Shown: in pieces, positions 1 to 12,399 of the stretch
How the letters are laid out: the number at the start of each line of letters is the position of its first letter
Numbering within the stretch: position 1 is the first letter of the stretch
Source: Closterium sp. NIES-65
Lineage: Eukaryota > Streptophyta > Zygnematophyceae > Desmidiales > Closteriaceae
Assembly: GCA_948144175.1 (NCBI GenBank)
Contig: CANXME010002104.1
Span: forward strand, 124,001 to 188,000
Length of the DNA stretch: 64,000 nt
Direction: 5' to 3'
The notes under the pieces: generated by a model
Database searches by the model: none
Seen by the model: the letters and a program-made list of their open reading frames with translations, nothing else
What the model was told of the DNA's origin: nothing
Program-made: the position numbers and the translations under genes

Positions 1-339
1 CGGCGCGCGGGCGGCTAGGGGCCTGAACGGGCGGCGCGCGAGCGGCTAGGGGCCGGGACAGGCGGCACGCGGGCGGCTAGGGGCCTGCACGGCAGGCCGA
101 AAGAGTGAGAGCGAGGGCCCGGAGCGCGCTCCGGGCAGAAAAAAAAGTTTAAAAGTGGTGGGCCCTAAGCACAGTTCCCACGGGGGAACCTGCTCGATAC
201 CATGTGGAAAATAGAACGAGAAATGAATGAACTATGAGTGAAGTGAGTACAAATAGCAAAACCCTAATTGGGTTGTACCCCCTATGGTATACCCCACTGT
301 AGCCTACACAACAGCATAAGCTACATATATGTTCTGACA
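1..339 (-). mobile_element. Partial Ty1/copia element (5' end only), cut by the window edge
   Basis: Only the 5' end of a minus-strand element is present. Its 5' LTR lies at 203-339 (137 bp, starts TG and ends CA). Next to it, at about 185-202, the minus strand reads TGGTATCGAGCAGGTTCC, which resembles a primer-binding site for initiator Met-tRNA. Positions 1-120 are GC-rich repeats of the ggcggctaggggcc type, like the untranslated leaders of the other two copia copies. The LTR resembles those at 6893-7024 and 969-1093, so all three are one family. The body and 3' LTR lie outside the window, so coding state and target duplication cannot be judged. Confidence 0.8.
203..339 (-). repeat. 5' LTR of the partial copia element
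   Basis: The 137-bp block starts tgtggaaaatag and ends gttctgaca, with the TG...CA ends typical of LTRs. It shares the aaccctaattgggttgtacc-like core and the actgtagcctacacaa block with the other copia LTRs of the window. Confidence 0.8.
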
Positions 340-968
340 CTGGCTGCTGGGCACGAACGGGGACGCGACCGCATTACCCGATTGATTTTGTAACGCGACC
401 GCCGCTGCCGCAAATGGTATTTGTGGCTGCGGTGCTAGGTGGAGCCCGTTGACCAGTTGCTGTGGGTGAAACGCGGGCATCCGGGACCCAAAAACCACGG
501 GCTGCACGTATGGGGTGCTCCATGTGGGGTTGAGCGCGTTCACCCCGTGCACGGGAGCGGTAGGTGGTTCGGCATTATGGATTTGATGCGCGGTTGTGTT
601 GCCCGGAGCATTGATGGAGTCGTGAAGTATTGGTGCCGTGACGCGTTTCACGGTATGCATGCGGCGTGCGAGATTGCACCTACTCATATTCACCGCGTGC
701 GTCAACATGATGCGCGGTCACTACTTAATCATCCGGGTGTGACTTAGACCCGTCTACCTCGCGACCGATGTGCTAGCGGACATTCGAGCGCGGCACACAA
801 CGTAACCGCGATACTGGTGTCCCGTTTTCTGTCTAAGTCAGATGAATCCAGTGGGTCATGAGGGGGAAGATCTTGGTGTGCAACTGGCGATCGGAAAGTG
901 GAAAATGTGGCATGCTCAGAGTACTGACCGGACACTGCGTGGACTTGGTTGACACGTTACCGCGATCG
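340..968. other. Pre-insertion host segment, no supported gene
   Basis: This is sequence between two copia copies. Open frames exist on both strands (304-708 minus, 439-747 plus), but neither shows a recognisable domain. I see no RNA gene or repeat. It was probably contiguous with 6787-6892 and 13666-13976 before the copia insertions. Confidence 0.5.
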
Positions 969-1093
969 TGTGAAACTCATATTATATAGCTTGTCTAGGC
1001 TATAGTGGGGTAGACACTATGGGGTACAGTTTCCTAGGGTTTCCTACTTGTACCCAACCTTGTGCTAGTTCATTCATTCCTTGTTTCTTCACA
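969..1093 (+). repeat. 5' LTR of the plus-strand copia element
   Basis: 125 bp, tgtgaaactcat to tttcttcaca. It matches the 3' copy at 6662-6786 except for g/c at base 4 and one t/a inside. Confidence 0.93.
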
Positions 1094-1111
1094 TGGTATA
1101 GAGCAGGTTCC
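1094..1111 (+). other. Primer-binding site, initiator Met-tRNA-like
   Basis: TGGTATAGAGCAGGTTCC lies directly against the LTR. It resembles the usual copia site TGGTATCAGAGC with one base missing. The same form (TGGTATAGAGCGGG on the minus strand) abuts the 5' LTR of the element at 6893-13660. Confidence 0.75.
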
Positions 1112-2019
1112 CTCGTGGGAACGCTTCCTTGGGCCCACCACTAAAATTTTCTTTCTGACCGGAGCGTCAATCGCTCCTGCCCGAGGCGCGTCTTTTTCGC
1201 CGCCCTCCCAGGCCCTTAGTGGCCCCTAGCGGCCTCGTCGCCCCCCCTACGCGGCCTCGTCGCCGCCTCTAGCGGCCCCGTTGCCGCCCCTAGTGGCCCC
1301 GTAGCCGCCTCTTTCCCTACGCGGCCCCGTTGCCACCCCTACGTGGCCCCATTGCCGCTCCCCTTCCTACGCGGCTCCGTCGCCACCACTACGCGGCCCT
1401 GTCGCCGCCTCTACACGGCCCCGTCGCCGCTCCTAGCGGCCCTATCGCCGCTCCCCTACCTACGCGGCCCCATCGCCGTCCCTAGCAGCCTCGTTGCCGC
1501 CCCTACACGGCCCTATCGCCGCCCCTAACGGCCCCGTCGCAGCCCCTAGCGGCCGCGTCGCTGCTCCCCTTCCTACACGGCCCCGTCGCCGCCACTACAC
1601 GGCCCCGTCGCCACCTCTACGCGACCTCGTAGCCACCTCTGGCGGCCCCGTCACCGCTCCCCTCCCTACGCGGCCCCATCGCCGCCTCTGTCGGCCCCGT
1701 CGCCGCCTCTACCGAGTAGCCCAGCAGCCGAGCAGCACAACAGCAGAGCCGCCGAGCCGCCCAGCAGCCGAACCGCCGAGTCGTAGAGCCGCCCGACAAC
1801 CGGGCCGCCCAGTAGCCGAGCCGCCGAGCCGCCCAGCAGCCGAACCGCCGAGCCGCCCGACAGCCGAGCCGCCCGACAGCTGAGCCGCTCCACAGCCGAG
1901 CTGCCCAGCAGCCGAGCCGCCGAGCCACCCAGCCGTCAAGCCGCTACTGTTCCTACCGGCGTGCCCCGGCCCTACTTACTCGGACTGGTGAGCTCACTTC
2001 TTGCTAGGCCACTACAGTC
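1112..2019 (+). repeat. GC-rich repetitive leader of the copia element
   Basis: This is an untranslated leader between primer site and gag. It consists of irregular cggcccctacgcggccccgt-like repeats (about 1200-1700), then ccgagccgcccagcagccga-like repeats (about 1715-1945). It opens several low-complexity frames on both strands, which are compositional artefacts. Confidence 0.75.
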
Positions 2020-3067
2020 ATGGCTACCCCCAGTGTTCTTACCTTTGATACTCAGGGTCGTGCTCTTGACTTTGAGGTCTGGGTGGATGACCTCCAGCTG
2101 TTCCTACAATGCGATAGGGCAGACGGACTCTCCCAATTCGATCTCACCTGTGGTGCCTCCCCTGCCCCGCCTGATACTGCTGACAACACTATTCGCTCAC
2201 AGTGGGCCACACGCGATGCTGCTGCTCGCCTTGCTGTGCGTCGCCACTTACCGACCACTGAGCATGCGCACTTTAGCCAGTACAAGAGTGCTCAGACCTT
2301 GTACGACGCTGTAGTTGCACGCTACTCTTCCCCTGCCACTACTGCACTGAGCCGCCTCATGCTACCGTACCTCTTCCTTGACCTTGCTGCCTTTCCCACA
2401 TTCACTGACCTCATTACGCACCTCCGCACTAGTGACACTCGCTACCGCACTGCGCTTCCTGCTGAGTTCTTTGCCAAGAACCCACCCCCCCATGTACATC
2501 ACCCTCTACTACATAGTCACCCGACTCCCTGACTCCCTTTGCTTAGTCAGGGACCACTTCCTCTCAGTTTGCCCCACCACTCTCACCGTTGACCTCCTCG
2601 AGGAGCGTCTCCTAGCAGCAGAGAAGAGCATAGTTGCTGTAGGAGCCTCTCGTGGTGACCCTCGCACCCTCGTCTTTGAGGGGTGTTCCCCTTCCCCCCT
2701 CTTGCCCTCTGTTGCTTCCGCTGCTGCGGCCGACCTCGTTGGTTTCGAGTTGGTCGGCGCTGCGTCTGCCCCTAGAGGGAGACGCCGCACCGGCAAGGGC
2801 AAGGAGGGCAAGGGCGCTGGAGGGGCTGGCGGGGGCGGTGGAGGTGGTGGTGGAGGCAGTGGAGGGGGTGGGGGTGGTGGTGGGAGTGGTGGCGGGGGTG
2901 GCGGTGTTGGTGGCAGCAGTGGAGGCGGAGGAGGAGGCGGCGGTGACGAAAGGAGCGGAGGCGGCGTTGGTGGCGAAGGCGGCGGGGGTGGCGGAGGCGG
3001 CGGCGGCAGCGGTGGAGCTGGTCGCGGTCCTGCGCAGAGGAGTGGGTCCGGTGGTGGTCCGCGCTAG
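2020..3067 (+). pseudogene. copia gag, frameshifted
   Basis: The gag begins at the ATG at 2020 (MATPSVLTFDTQGRALDFEV) and resembles the plant copia gag (UBN2-like) fold, with WVDDLQLFLQC near residue 30. At about 2485-2492 a C homopolymer causes a frame change. The protein continues in another frame (YITLYYIVTRLPD, DLLEERLLAAEKSI), then runs into a long Gly-rich stretch (about 2815-3030) and a TAG at 3065. Downstream, in the same frame, a Cys/His knuckle-like pattern (C-x13-C-x3-H-x4-C) lies at about 3160-3222. The gag forms the virus-like particle, and this copy cannot be made intact. Confidence 0.8.
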
Positions 3068-4960
3068 CAGCGGCAGCGCAGTCGTGAGACCCTGTCCCCT
3101 CATCAGCTTCGTGAGTGGTACGCTGCGCATCAGCGCGGTGGGGGTACTGGTCCCTGCACCTATGTCCTCCGTACCGACGACCGCGCTGGTGAGCAGTGCG
3201 GGGGCCCGCACTCCACCCAGCGCTGTTTCGGCCGAGTAACGGACGCGTGGCGCCACCTGTTCCCTGTGGCCTCTGAGATCCCTCGCCGGGGAGAGCTGTC
3301 AAAGGCGGGGGTTGCTATCTTTGATCTTGATTATGATGCTATTCTTGCTGCCATGTATGCTGTGTCTACTAGTGATGAGGGTGACTGTTACCTGTGTGTA
3401 CCACCTGACCCGGGCATTGAGGCTGCTGCTCTAGGTGCTGGTGAGGCTGCTACTCTAGGTGCTAGTGTGTGTGCTGCCCCAGGTGCTGGTGAGTCTGCTC
3501 TCTCAGGTACTACGTCGAGTCAGGCCTTACACACCTTCACCCTTGACTCGGGTGCTTCCCGCTCATTCTTTGGAGACCGCACCACACTTACGCCGCTTAG
3601 TCGGCCGGTTGCGGTCTCTCTGGCGGGCCCCTCTGGGGGTCCTGTCCTTGCTAGCTTCTCCACTGTCTTACCGTGCCTGACAGCCCCCTCTGGCACCTTG
3701 TCAGGTCTCTACCTCCCCTCGTTCTCTACAAACTTGGTGAGTGGAGCTGATCTACAAGATAGGGGGGTTGACCAGTTCAATCCTGCGAGTCAGCGAGTGA
3801 CCCACTGCACGTGTGCTCGCATAGGCCGACACTTCGCCACATTCACCCGTCGGCCGGGGTTGAGCCTGTACACACTTACTACTCAATCTCCTCCGGCTAC
3901 TAAGTCTGGTCAGGTAGCTGCGTCGAGTCAGATGTTTGCTTCAACGTCCAGGTCTGGCCCTGAGTCTGCTCCCTGCTCGTGTCGTCTCCTGTCCCACCAG
4001 ACTCTCCTTTGGCACCACCGCCTTGGTCACCCCTCCCTGCCTCGTCTCCGAGGCATGGCCTCCCGTGTCCTTGTCTCTGATCTCCCCGGGTCTCTCCCTC
4101 CCCTACCTCCGGGGCTTGCCCCTACCTGCGTCCCCTGCGTTGAGGGGCGACAGCGCGCCGCCCCTCACTCCTCTGAGTTTCCTCCGACAGAAGCTCCGCT
4201 ATAGACTCTTCACATGGACGTGCGGGGCCCCGCCCGCGTCCGTGGACAGGGGCACGAGCGTTACTTCCTGTTGGTGGTTGACGACTCCTCGCGTTACACC
4301 ACGGTCTTCCCTTGCGCAGCAAGGGTGACGTCACTGAGGTGTTGATCGACTGGATCTGCGCAGCTCGTCTCCAACTCAGAGAGAGTTTCGGCTCGGACTT
4401 TCCTGTTCTGCGTCTGCACTCTGACAGAGGCGAGGAGTTTTCCTCTGCCCGTCTGGGAGCCTTCTCTCGTGCACAGGGCATCCATCAGACCTTCACGCTT
4501 CCGGCCTCTCCACATCAAAATGGAATTGCTGAGCGCCGCATTGGCATGGTCATGGACGTCGCTCGTACGTCCATGATCCATGCGTCTGCCCCCCATTTTC
4601 TGTGGCCGTTTGCGGTTCAGTACGCAGCGCATCAGCTCAACCTTAAGCCCCGGGTCTCCTTGCCGGAGACCTCCCCCACCTTGCGGTGGACGGGGAAGGG
4701 TGGCGATGCGTCTGCGTTTCGGGTCTGGGGATCACGGGCGTTTGTCCGCGACTTGTCTGCGGACAAGCTGTCCCTCCGTGCTGTTCCCTGCGTCTTCCTT
4801 GGCTCCCCCCCTTGATACGCCTGCGTGGCAGTTTTACCACCCCACCTTGCGCCGTGTTCTGTCCTCCCAGGACGTCACCTTTGACGAGTCGGTGCCTTAC
4901 TACCGTCTCTTCCCCTCCCCTCGCCACCGCTCTTCCTTGCACCAGGTCCTCCCCCGGTAG
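3068..4960 (+). pseudogene. copia protease and integrase, multiply interrupted
   Basis: The aspartic protease motif LDSGASRSFF is at about 3543-3572. The integrase zinc region (HHRLGHPS, then CVPCVEG) spans about 4015-4150. A TAG at 4202 replaces the Gln expected before the TLHMDV catalytic block. A base lost at about 4305 shifts the frame, and an extra T at about 4813 shifts it again. Core motifs SDRGEEFS and QNGIAERR are still visible, with Glu in place of the usual second Gly of the former. Inactive. Confidence 0.82.
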
Positions 4961-6525
4961 ACCCCCTCCCCCCTCAGGGTCCTGCCTCATCAGGTGTGTC
5001 CCAGGTAGACGCAGTCGAGCCTGTCGAGGTAGCTGTTGACTCTGGTGCTGCTAGAGGTGCTGAGCTTGCGGGTGTTGGGTATGGAGGTGCTGGGCCTGGG
5101 GGTGCGGAACCTGGGGGTGCTGAGTCTAGGGGTGCTCAGCCTGGGGGTGCTGAGTCTGGGGGTGCTGAGCCTGGGTGTGCTGAGTTTGGGGGTGCTGAGA
5201 CTTGGGGTGTGGTGCATGGGGATGCTGGGTCTGCTTGTGAGGCCGCTCGCGGTGCTTCGTCGAGGTGGGAGCCACTCTCTCCACAAGAGCCGTGCGAGTG
5301 GTTTGCCTGGCGCTGGAGCAGTGCTACTGGAGCTGGAGGTACTTGTACTGGTGGTGCTGGAGCTGCTGGGACTGGGGGTGCTGCTGGGGCTGCTTGATTT
5401 GGTACTGCTAGAGCTGCTTGCGGTACTGGAGCTGCCGGTCCTGTTGGAGTTGGTGATGCTGGACTTGGAGTTGCTGGAGCTGGTGCTGCTGGGGGTGTTG
5501 GCGCTGGTGGTTCTGCTGGCGCTGGTGCTTCTGAGGGTGCTGGAGTTGGCGCTGTTGGAGCTGGGGGTACTGCTGGCGCTGGTGCTGCTGCTGGGGGTAC
5601 TCGTGCTGTCCCTGCTGGTTCTGGAGGCATTGCGCGGCCGCGGCCATACTTCGTTCCGCTCCTTGAGCAGGTTCTTGATCTCTCGCCTTCTACTGGTCCT
5701 GCTCCTCCCCTAGAGTGTCCGCCGCCTGATAAGTCGTAGTCACAGTTATAGCCCGCCTCCCCCCTACCTGCTCCTTCTCCCTACACTGGTCCTACTGGAG
5801 GTCTTGCTGAGCGTCGTGAGCCTGTGTCTCGTCCTGCATCGCCTGTTCGGGCTGCTCGCACTAGACGTCGTGCTCTGCGTCTGCGTCGTCCTGCGGTCCT
5901 AGGCACACATCAGATGGCACTGTGTCCTTCCACTGCTCCTCTGCGTGTCCCATTGCCGTCTCCTCCAGAGTCCTCTCTTCCTGTTCTTGCTGACCCGAAG
6001 TCTGACTCTCTCCGTGCTGCCAGTCCTATTGTCATGCGTCTCCTGGCTACTGTTATCACTAACCCTTCCTTTGAGTCCACTGCTGCGTCTGCCTTAGTGG
6101 CTGAGCTTGTCGACTTTGCTGCTTGCTGTGGTCTCGACTACGCCGCTAGTCTTGTTGCTGAGTCTGAGTCTGTCTGTCCTCCGTCCGTCGAGGGTGAGTG
6201 TGCTCTTAGCACGGACGTCGTTGAGGACAGGCAGGCTGAGTTCCAGTGTTTTGCTGCTGCTTTGCCTCATCTCGTGTCCACGCTGATTGCCCCTGAGGGA
6301 GACCCGGATGCACCAGACATCCCGACTCTTCGATCGTACGTTGAGGCGATCGAGGGTCCCTACTCCTCTCAGTGGCAGTCAGCCATGGATGCAGAGATGG
6401 CTTCCTGGAAGTCCATAGGCACCTATGTCTTGTGCCTACCTGGCCTCACTTGCTCACTTCTTGACCTTGCTTGTACTGTGATCTTTCTATACCTACACTT
6501 GCTTGTTTACCTTTATATATGATCT
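4961..6525 (+). pseudogene. copia Gly/Ala-rich linker ending before RT
   Basis: A decayed run of (G-G-A-E-P)-like codons at 5040-5640 precedes a conserved stretch from about 5940, ending in SQWQSAMDAEMASWKS at about 6370-6415. In the other element the next residues begin reverse transcriptase. Here the reading passes into the 3' tail and stops at 6520-6522. The missing block is RT plus RNase H. Confidence 0.8.
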
Positions 6526-6661
6526 TGTATGTGAATTGGCCTTTTGGCCTTGCTCTTGTGCTCGGATTGTGTGGTGACGTTGTGATCCACCCTGAGCTTG
6601 CTTTGCTTTGCTTGACTGGTCTTGTGACCTCTTGTTCTCCCCCACTTTGCCTATGGGGGTG

Positions 6662-6786
6662 TGTCAAACTCATATTATATAGCTTGTCTAGGCTATAGTG
6701 GGGTAGACACTATGGGGTACAGTTTCCTAGGGTTTCCTACTAGTACCCAACCTTGTGCTAGTTCATTCATTCCTTGTTTCTTCACA
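6662..6786 (+). repeat. 3' LTR of the plus-strand copia element
   Basis: 125 bp, tgtcaaactcat to tttcttcaca. It is preceded by tatgggggtg, a short purine run that also precedes the 3' LTR of the minus-strand element and probably serves as the polypurine tract. Confidence 0.93.
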
Positions 6787-6892
6787 GATTGCGCATCGAC
6801 CAAACACCGACCGCTGTGTGGCTCGTTCAAATTGCTACAAGTGTCAGCCGACATGGAGCCTACCAAATCGCGCCAGCTCTAACCGACCAGGA
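6787..6892. other. 106-bp host sliver between two copia elements
   Basis: It starts with the right target repeat of the left element and ends with the left target repeat (CAGGA, 6888-6892) of the right element. No gene is seen. Confidence 0.7.
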
Positions 6893-7024
6893 TGTGAGAA
6901 TAAGCGAACAGGAATGAATGAACTAGCAGTGAAATGAGTACAAGTAGGAAACCCTAGAATTGTGTACCCCCTATAGGCTAACCCACTGTAGCCTACACAA
7001 GCATAACATATATAATGTTTGACA
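6893..7024 (-). repeat. 3' LTR of the minus-strand copia element
   Basis: 132 bp, TG...CA, identical to 13529-13660. Confidence 0.95.
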
Positions 7025-7230
7025 CACCCCCATAGGCAAAGTGGGGGAGAACAAGGGGTCACAAGACCAGTCAAGCAAAGCAAAGCAAGCTCAGGGTGGA
7101 TCACAAAGTCACCACACAGTCCGAGCACAAGAGCAGGGCCAGAGGCCAGTTCACATGCAGGAGTACAGACATATATATAAAACTAGACAAGCAAGAGCAG
7201 GTATATATATATGTCACAGTACAAGTGAAG

Positions 7231-10200
7231 TCAAGAGGAGAGCAAGTGAGGCAAGACAGGCACAAGACCCAGCTGGGTGCAAAAGCGCTGATGGTCACAA
7301 GGCGCGAGTGCCTTGGTGAAGACATCAGCAGTGTTGGCCTCAGAGGCCACGTACGCAAGTCGCAACTGACCACGCTGCTGCAGCTCACGAGCAAGGAAGT
7401 AGCGGAGAGCAATGTGCTTCGTTCTGTGCTCCAAGCGCTGCTCTCGACACAAGGCCAGCATGGCCTTGTTGTCTACGTACAGCACTGGAGGAGAACGAGG
7501 CGGCTCTCCAAGGTCAGTCAGCAGGTAGGTGAGCCAGCGAAGCTCCTGTGCAGCCATGGCCCCGGCGTAGATCTCAGCCTCACAACTGGAGCCGAGAACT
7601 GAAGACGAGCGAGTAGACCGCCACGAGACAGAGCCGGAACCAAGGCTGAAGGTGTAACCCTGTGACGACCGCTGCGTAGCCTGGTCGTCAGCCCAAGAAG
7701 CGTCCGCGTGGCCGGTAAGGACCACTGGACTCCGCCCTCCAAGCACAAGCCCCATGCCCGACGTACTGCACAGGTAGCGCAATACCCTCTTCGCTGCAGC
7801 CATGTGCTCTGGTCTGTGTCTCCCAGGAGCAACATAGCGTGCAAGAATGCTCAGAGGATATGCAAGGTCAGGTCGTGTGCAGGTCATCAGGTACATGAGG
7901 CAGCCAACAAGCTCTGCATACGGACCACTCGACTCTACGGACTCATCCGAAGGCAGAGCTGAGAGTGAGTGGCGAGTAGGCAGAGGAGTGGCCTGAGGCG
8001 AGGAGTACGTGAAGCCGAAGCGCTGAAGGACCTGCTGCACCATGTGTGACTGAGTCAAGGTAATGGTGCGGCGTGCTCTGTCCCGAGTGATCTGCAAGCC
8101 AAGGTAGCTGCGCAGTTCACCCAGGTCTGTGCACGTGTGTCTCTTCAGCAGTTCGGACTTCACGTGGGCGAGTCCAGCAGTGTCCGCTGTGGCAAAGACC
8201 AGGTCGTCGACGTACACGAGGATGTAGAACGGCGGCAAAGAAGTGTCGGTGCGCAGAAACAGCGACGGGTCAGCAGTAGAAGGAGCAAACCCAAGAGCCG
8301 CAAGCGTAGTCCTCAGTGTGTCGTGCCACTCACGTGGTGCCTGGCGGAGACCGTAGACTGGCCGTCGGAGGCTCCACTGGGTGCCAAGAGGGAAAGTCCC
8401 TGTGAAGCCAGGTGGACGGCGCAGCCAGATCTCCTCGTGCAGGCTACCCTGCAGGAACGCAGTGCTGAAGTCAAGAGAGTGAAGCTCGTAGTCGCGCTGA
8501 GCGGCTATGTGCAGCAGCACCCGAAGAGTGGTCATCTTCGGGGTGGGAGAGAAGGTCTGAAAGTAGTCAACTCCCTGCCGCTGACTGAAGCCACGAGCAA
8601 CGTACCGCGCCTTGAAGACAGGTGGAGAGCCCGGCGGCCGCTTCACCCGGAAGATCCACATGCCACTGACGATGTTCGCCCCAGGAGGGGGAACTGCGTC
8701 AACGTAGGTGCCTGTGGACTTCCAGGAAGCCATCTCTGCATCCATAGCTGCCTGCCACTGAGAGGAGTAGGGACCCTCTACGGCCTCCGCGTAAGAACGC
8801 GGAGTCGGGATGTCTAGTGCATCCGGGTCTCCCTCAGGGGCAAGCAGTACAGACGCGAGATGAGGTGAAGCAGCCGCTAGACACTGTAACTCCTCCTGTC
8901 TGTCCTCTAGGACGTCCGTGCCAAGAGCACACTCACCCCCGACGGACGGAGGACAGACAGACGCAGACTCAGTAACAAGACCAGCAGTGTAGTCGAGACG
9001 ACAGCGAGCAGCAAAGTCAACGAGCTCAGCGACTAGAGCAGACGCAGCAGTGGACTCAAAAGAGGGGTCAGTGACGACAGTAGCAAGCAGACGCGTGACA
9101 GTAGGACTGGCAGCGCGAAGAGAGTCCGACTCAGGGTCGGCAAGCGCAGGAAGAGAGGACTCAGGAGGAGAAGGCAAAGGGGCACGCAGAGGAGCAGTGG
9201 ACGGACGCAGAGACATCCGGTGCGTGCCAGGGACAGGAGGAGGACGCTGACGCGAACCGCGACCACTAGCGCGAGCAGCACGAACAGGCGACGCGGGACG
9301 AGACGCAGGCTCACGACGCTCAGCAAGACCTCCAGTAGGACCAGTGTAAGGAGAGGGAGCAGGCAGAGGAGAGGAAGGCTCCAACAGTGACTGTGACTGG
9401 ACAGGCGGTGGACACTCTACCGAAGGAGAAAGACCAAGAACCTGCTGTAGGAGCGGAACGAAGTACGGCCGAGGCCGCGCGGCAGCTCCAGACTCAGCAG
9501 GGACAGCACCAGCACCCTCAGCGACAGCACCAGCGCCACCCACACCTCCAGCGGTAGGACCAACAGCAGTAGGCTCAGCACCAACGCCCTCAGCACCTCC
9601 AGCTCCAGGAGGACCCGCAGGTCCAGCAGCTCCGGAACCGGCAGCACCCGCACCCTCGACGGTCGAAGAAGCTCCAGCTCCAGCTCCAGCAGCACCTCCA
9701 GACTCAGCAGCACGCCTCCAGCGGCGAGCGTACCACTCGCGCAGCTCCTGTGGAGAGAGGGGCTCCCGGCGAGACGCAGCAGCAGGAGAAACCCCAGGCT
9801 CAGCAGCTCCAGACGCAGCAGGGACAGCACCAGCACCCTCAGCGACAGCACCAGCGCCACCCACACCTCCAGCGGCAGGACCAACAGCAGTAGGCTCAGC
9901 ACCAACGCCCCCAGCAGCTCCAGCTCCAGGAGGACCCGCAGGTCCAGGAGCTCCGGGACCGGCAGCACCCGCACCCTCGACGGTCGAAGAAGCTCCAGCT
10001 CCAACTCCAGCAGCACCTCCAGACTCAGCAGCACGCCTCCAGCGGCGAGCAAACCACTCGCGCAGCTCCTGTGGAGAGAGGGGCTCCCGGCGAGACGCAG
10101 CAGCAGGAGAAACCCCGGGCTCAGCAGCTCCAGACGCAGCACCCCCAGGCTCAGCAGCTCCCGACCCAGCACCCCCAGACCCAGCACCTCCAGGCACAGC

Positions 10201-12351
10201 ACCCCCCGGCTCAGCACCCCCAGGCTCCGCACCCTCCGCAGTAGCACCCTCAGGCCCAGCACCCCCAGCAGTAGCACCCCCAGGCTCAGCACCCCCGCGC
10301 ACAGCACCCCCAGAGTCAGCACCCCCAGGCTCAGCACCCGCAGCAGCACCAGAGTCACCAGTAACCTCGACCGGGTCAACGGCGTCTACCTGGGACACAC
10401 CTGAGGGGGCAGGAACCTGAGGGGGGAGGGGGTCTACCGGGGGGGGAACCGGCACAAGGAAGTCCGGGGGAGGGGGGAGGGAAGGAGTGCGGTAGGGGAA
10501 GAGACGGTAGAAGGGGACTGACTCGTCGAACGTGACGTCCTGGGAGGACAGAACACGACGAGAGGAGGGGTGGTAAAACTGCCACCCTGGGGCGTCAGTG
10601 GGGAAGCCAAGGAAGACACAGGGAGCAGCACGAGGGGACAGCTTGTCCGCAGACAAGTCGCGGACAAACGCCCGAGATCCTCAGACACGGAACACAGACG
10701 CATCGCCAACCTTCCCCGTCCACAGCAAGGCTGGGGACATCGCAGGCCGAGAGACCCGGGGGTGAAGGTTGAGCTGATGCGCCGCGTACCTCACCGCAAA
10801 CGGCCACAGAAAATGGGGGGCAGCCGCATGCATCATGGACGTACGAGCGACATCCATGACCATGCCAATGCGGCGCTCAGCAATCCCATTTTGCTGTGGT
10901 GAGTCCGGAAGCGTGAAGGTCTGGCGGATCCCCCGTGCACGACAGTAGTCTCGCAGAAGGCGAGAAGAGAACTCTCCGCCTCTGTCAGAGTGCAGACGCA
11001 GAACAGGAAAGTCCGAGCCGAAGCTCTTCCTGAGCTGGAGACGAGCCTCGCGGATCCAGTCGATCAGCACCTCAGTGACCTCACCCTTGCTGCGCAAGGG
11101 GAGGACTGTGGTGTAACGCGAGTAGTCGTCAACCACCAACAGGAAGTAGCGCTCGTAACCCTGCCCACGGACGGGGGCTGGGCCCCACACATCCATGTGA
11201 AGCGTCTGCAGGGGAGCCTCTGTCAGGGGGAAGTGGGAGGAGTGAGGAGTAGCCCGGAGGCGACCCTCGACACAGGGGACACAGGAAGGTCCTGGCCCGG
11301 AGGGGAGAGGAGGGAGAGACTGGGGAAGACCAGAGACAAGGACACGGGAAGCCATGCTCCGAAGACGGGGCAAGGAGGGGTGACCAAGACGGTGGTGCCA
11401 CAGGAGAGTCTCGTGAGACAGGAGGCGACAAGTACAGGGGGCAGACTCAGGACCAGACCTGGACGCAGCAGCAAACACCTGACCCGACGCTGCTACCTGA
11501 CTGGACGCGGGGACAGGAGGAGACTCAGTGGTCAGGGTGTAGAGGCTCGACCCCGGCCGACGCGAGAACGTGGCCAGGTGCCGGCCTGTGCGTGCGTCCG
11601 TGCAGTGGGTCACCCGCTGACTCGCAGGAGTGAACTGGTGAACCCCCGCATCCTGTAGGTCTGCACCACTCACCAAGTTCGTCGAGAACGAGGGGAGGTA
11701 CAGGCCAGACAGGGTGCCCGAGGGGGCAGCCGGACACGGGAGGACAGTGGAGAAGTGAGCGAGGACAGGACCCCCAGAGGGGTCAGCCAGGGAGACTGCA
11801 ACCGGCCGACCAAGCGGCGTGAGTGTGGTGCGGTCCCGAAAGAAGGAGCGAGAAGCCCCAGAGTCAAGTGTAAAGGTGAGGGAGGCCGAAGCCAACGCGG
11901 TACCTGAGAGCGCAGCCTCACCCGCACCTGAGGAAGCAGACTCACTAGCACCTAGAGCAGCAGCCTCACCAGTAGCTAGAGCAGCAGGTCCTATACCTGG
12001 GTCAGGCGGGACGCACAGGTGACCGGCACTGTCAGCACTAGTAGGCAATGCATACATGGCAGTGAGAATAGCATCATAGTCAAGAGCATATATATCCACC
12101 CTCTGCCTAAGTAACTCCACCCAGTCGGGAAGCTCAGCCTCGTCGCCAAACACGGTACGCCAGGCGTCGCTCAGACGGGCGAAGCAGCGGGACGGTGTAT
12201 GACTACGTGTCCCACAAGGCTGACCAGTCCGAGTACCAGTGCGAATCACGTAAGAGCAGCGAACAGCAGTGAGAGACCCTCCACTCTGAGCGTACCACTC
12301 ACGAAGCTGGCGAGGCGTGAGAGACACGCGAGAGGGTCGCGGGAGCTGCAT
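7231..12351 (-). pseudogene. copia pol polyprotein (PR-IN-RT-RH) with one nonsense codon
   Basis: One frame runs from the Met at 12351 to the stop at 7231, about 1706 codons, interrupted by a TGA at 10681-10683 where Trp is expected (FRV-stop-GSRAF). N-terminal part: knuckle-like Cys/His cluster (residues about 32-56), protease LDSGASRSFF (162-171), integrase HHCC (H320, H324, C357, C360) and DDE (D387 in MDVWGP, D456 in SDRGGEF, E492 in NGIAERR). After the stop comes a Gly/Ala/Pro/Glu-rich linker with two near-identical blocks, then RT with YVDD and RNase H with HADASWADD and YVDNKA near the C terminus. Apart from the one stop the enzyme domains look complete. There is no gag upstream. Confidence 0.92.
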
Positions 12352-12399
12352 CTGGCCGCCACCACGAGTAGAGGCAGCAGGAGTGGTAGTAGGAGTAAG

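Larger units (their letters stand above)
969..6786 (+). mobile_element. Ty1/copia deletion derivative (RT and RNase H lost)
   Basis: The LTRs at 969-1093 and 6662-6786 are both 125 bp and differ at about two positions. The flanking 5-mers are GATCG (964-968) and GATTG (6787-6791), a target duplication with one change. Order: LTR, primer site, GC-rich leader, gag, Cys/His knuckle, protease, integrase, Gly/Ala-rich linker, then a stop just after the conserved stretch that precedes RT. RT and RNase H are absent: the sequence passes straight from about 6428 into the 3' non-coding tail also seen in the element at 6893-13660. The frame is broken by at least two stops and three frameshifts. Non-autonomous. 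Confidence 0.9.

Noticed and set aside
439-747. 102-codon frame in the left host segment
   Set aside because: No recognisable domain, competing frame on the other strand, bounded by transposon insertions.
2612-3302. Minus-strand Ala/Thr-rich and His-rich frames opposite the copia Gly-rich region
   Set aside because: Shadows of the GGN repeats in gag.
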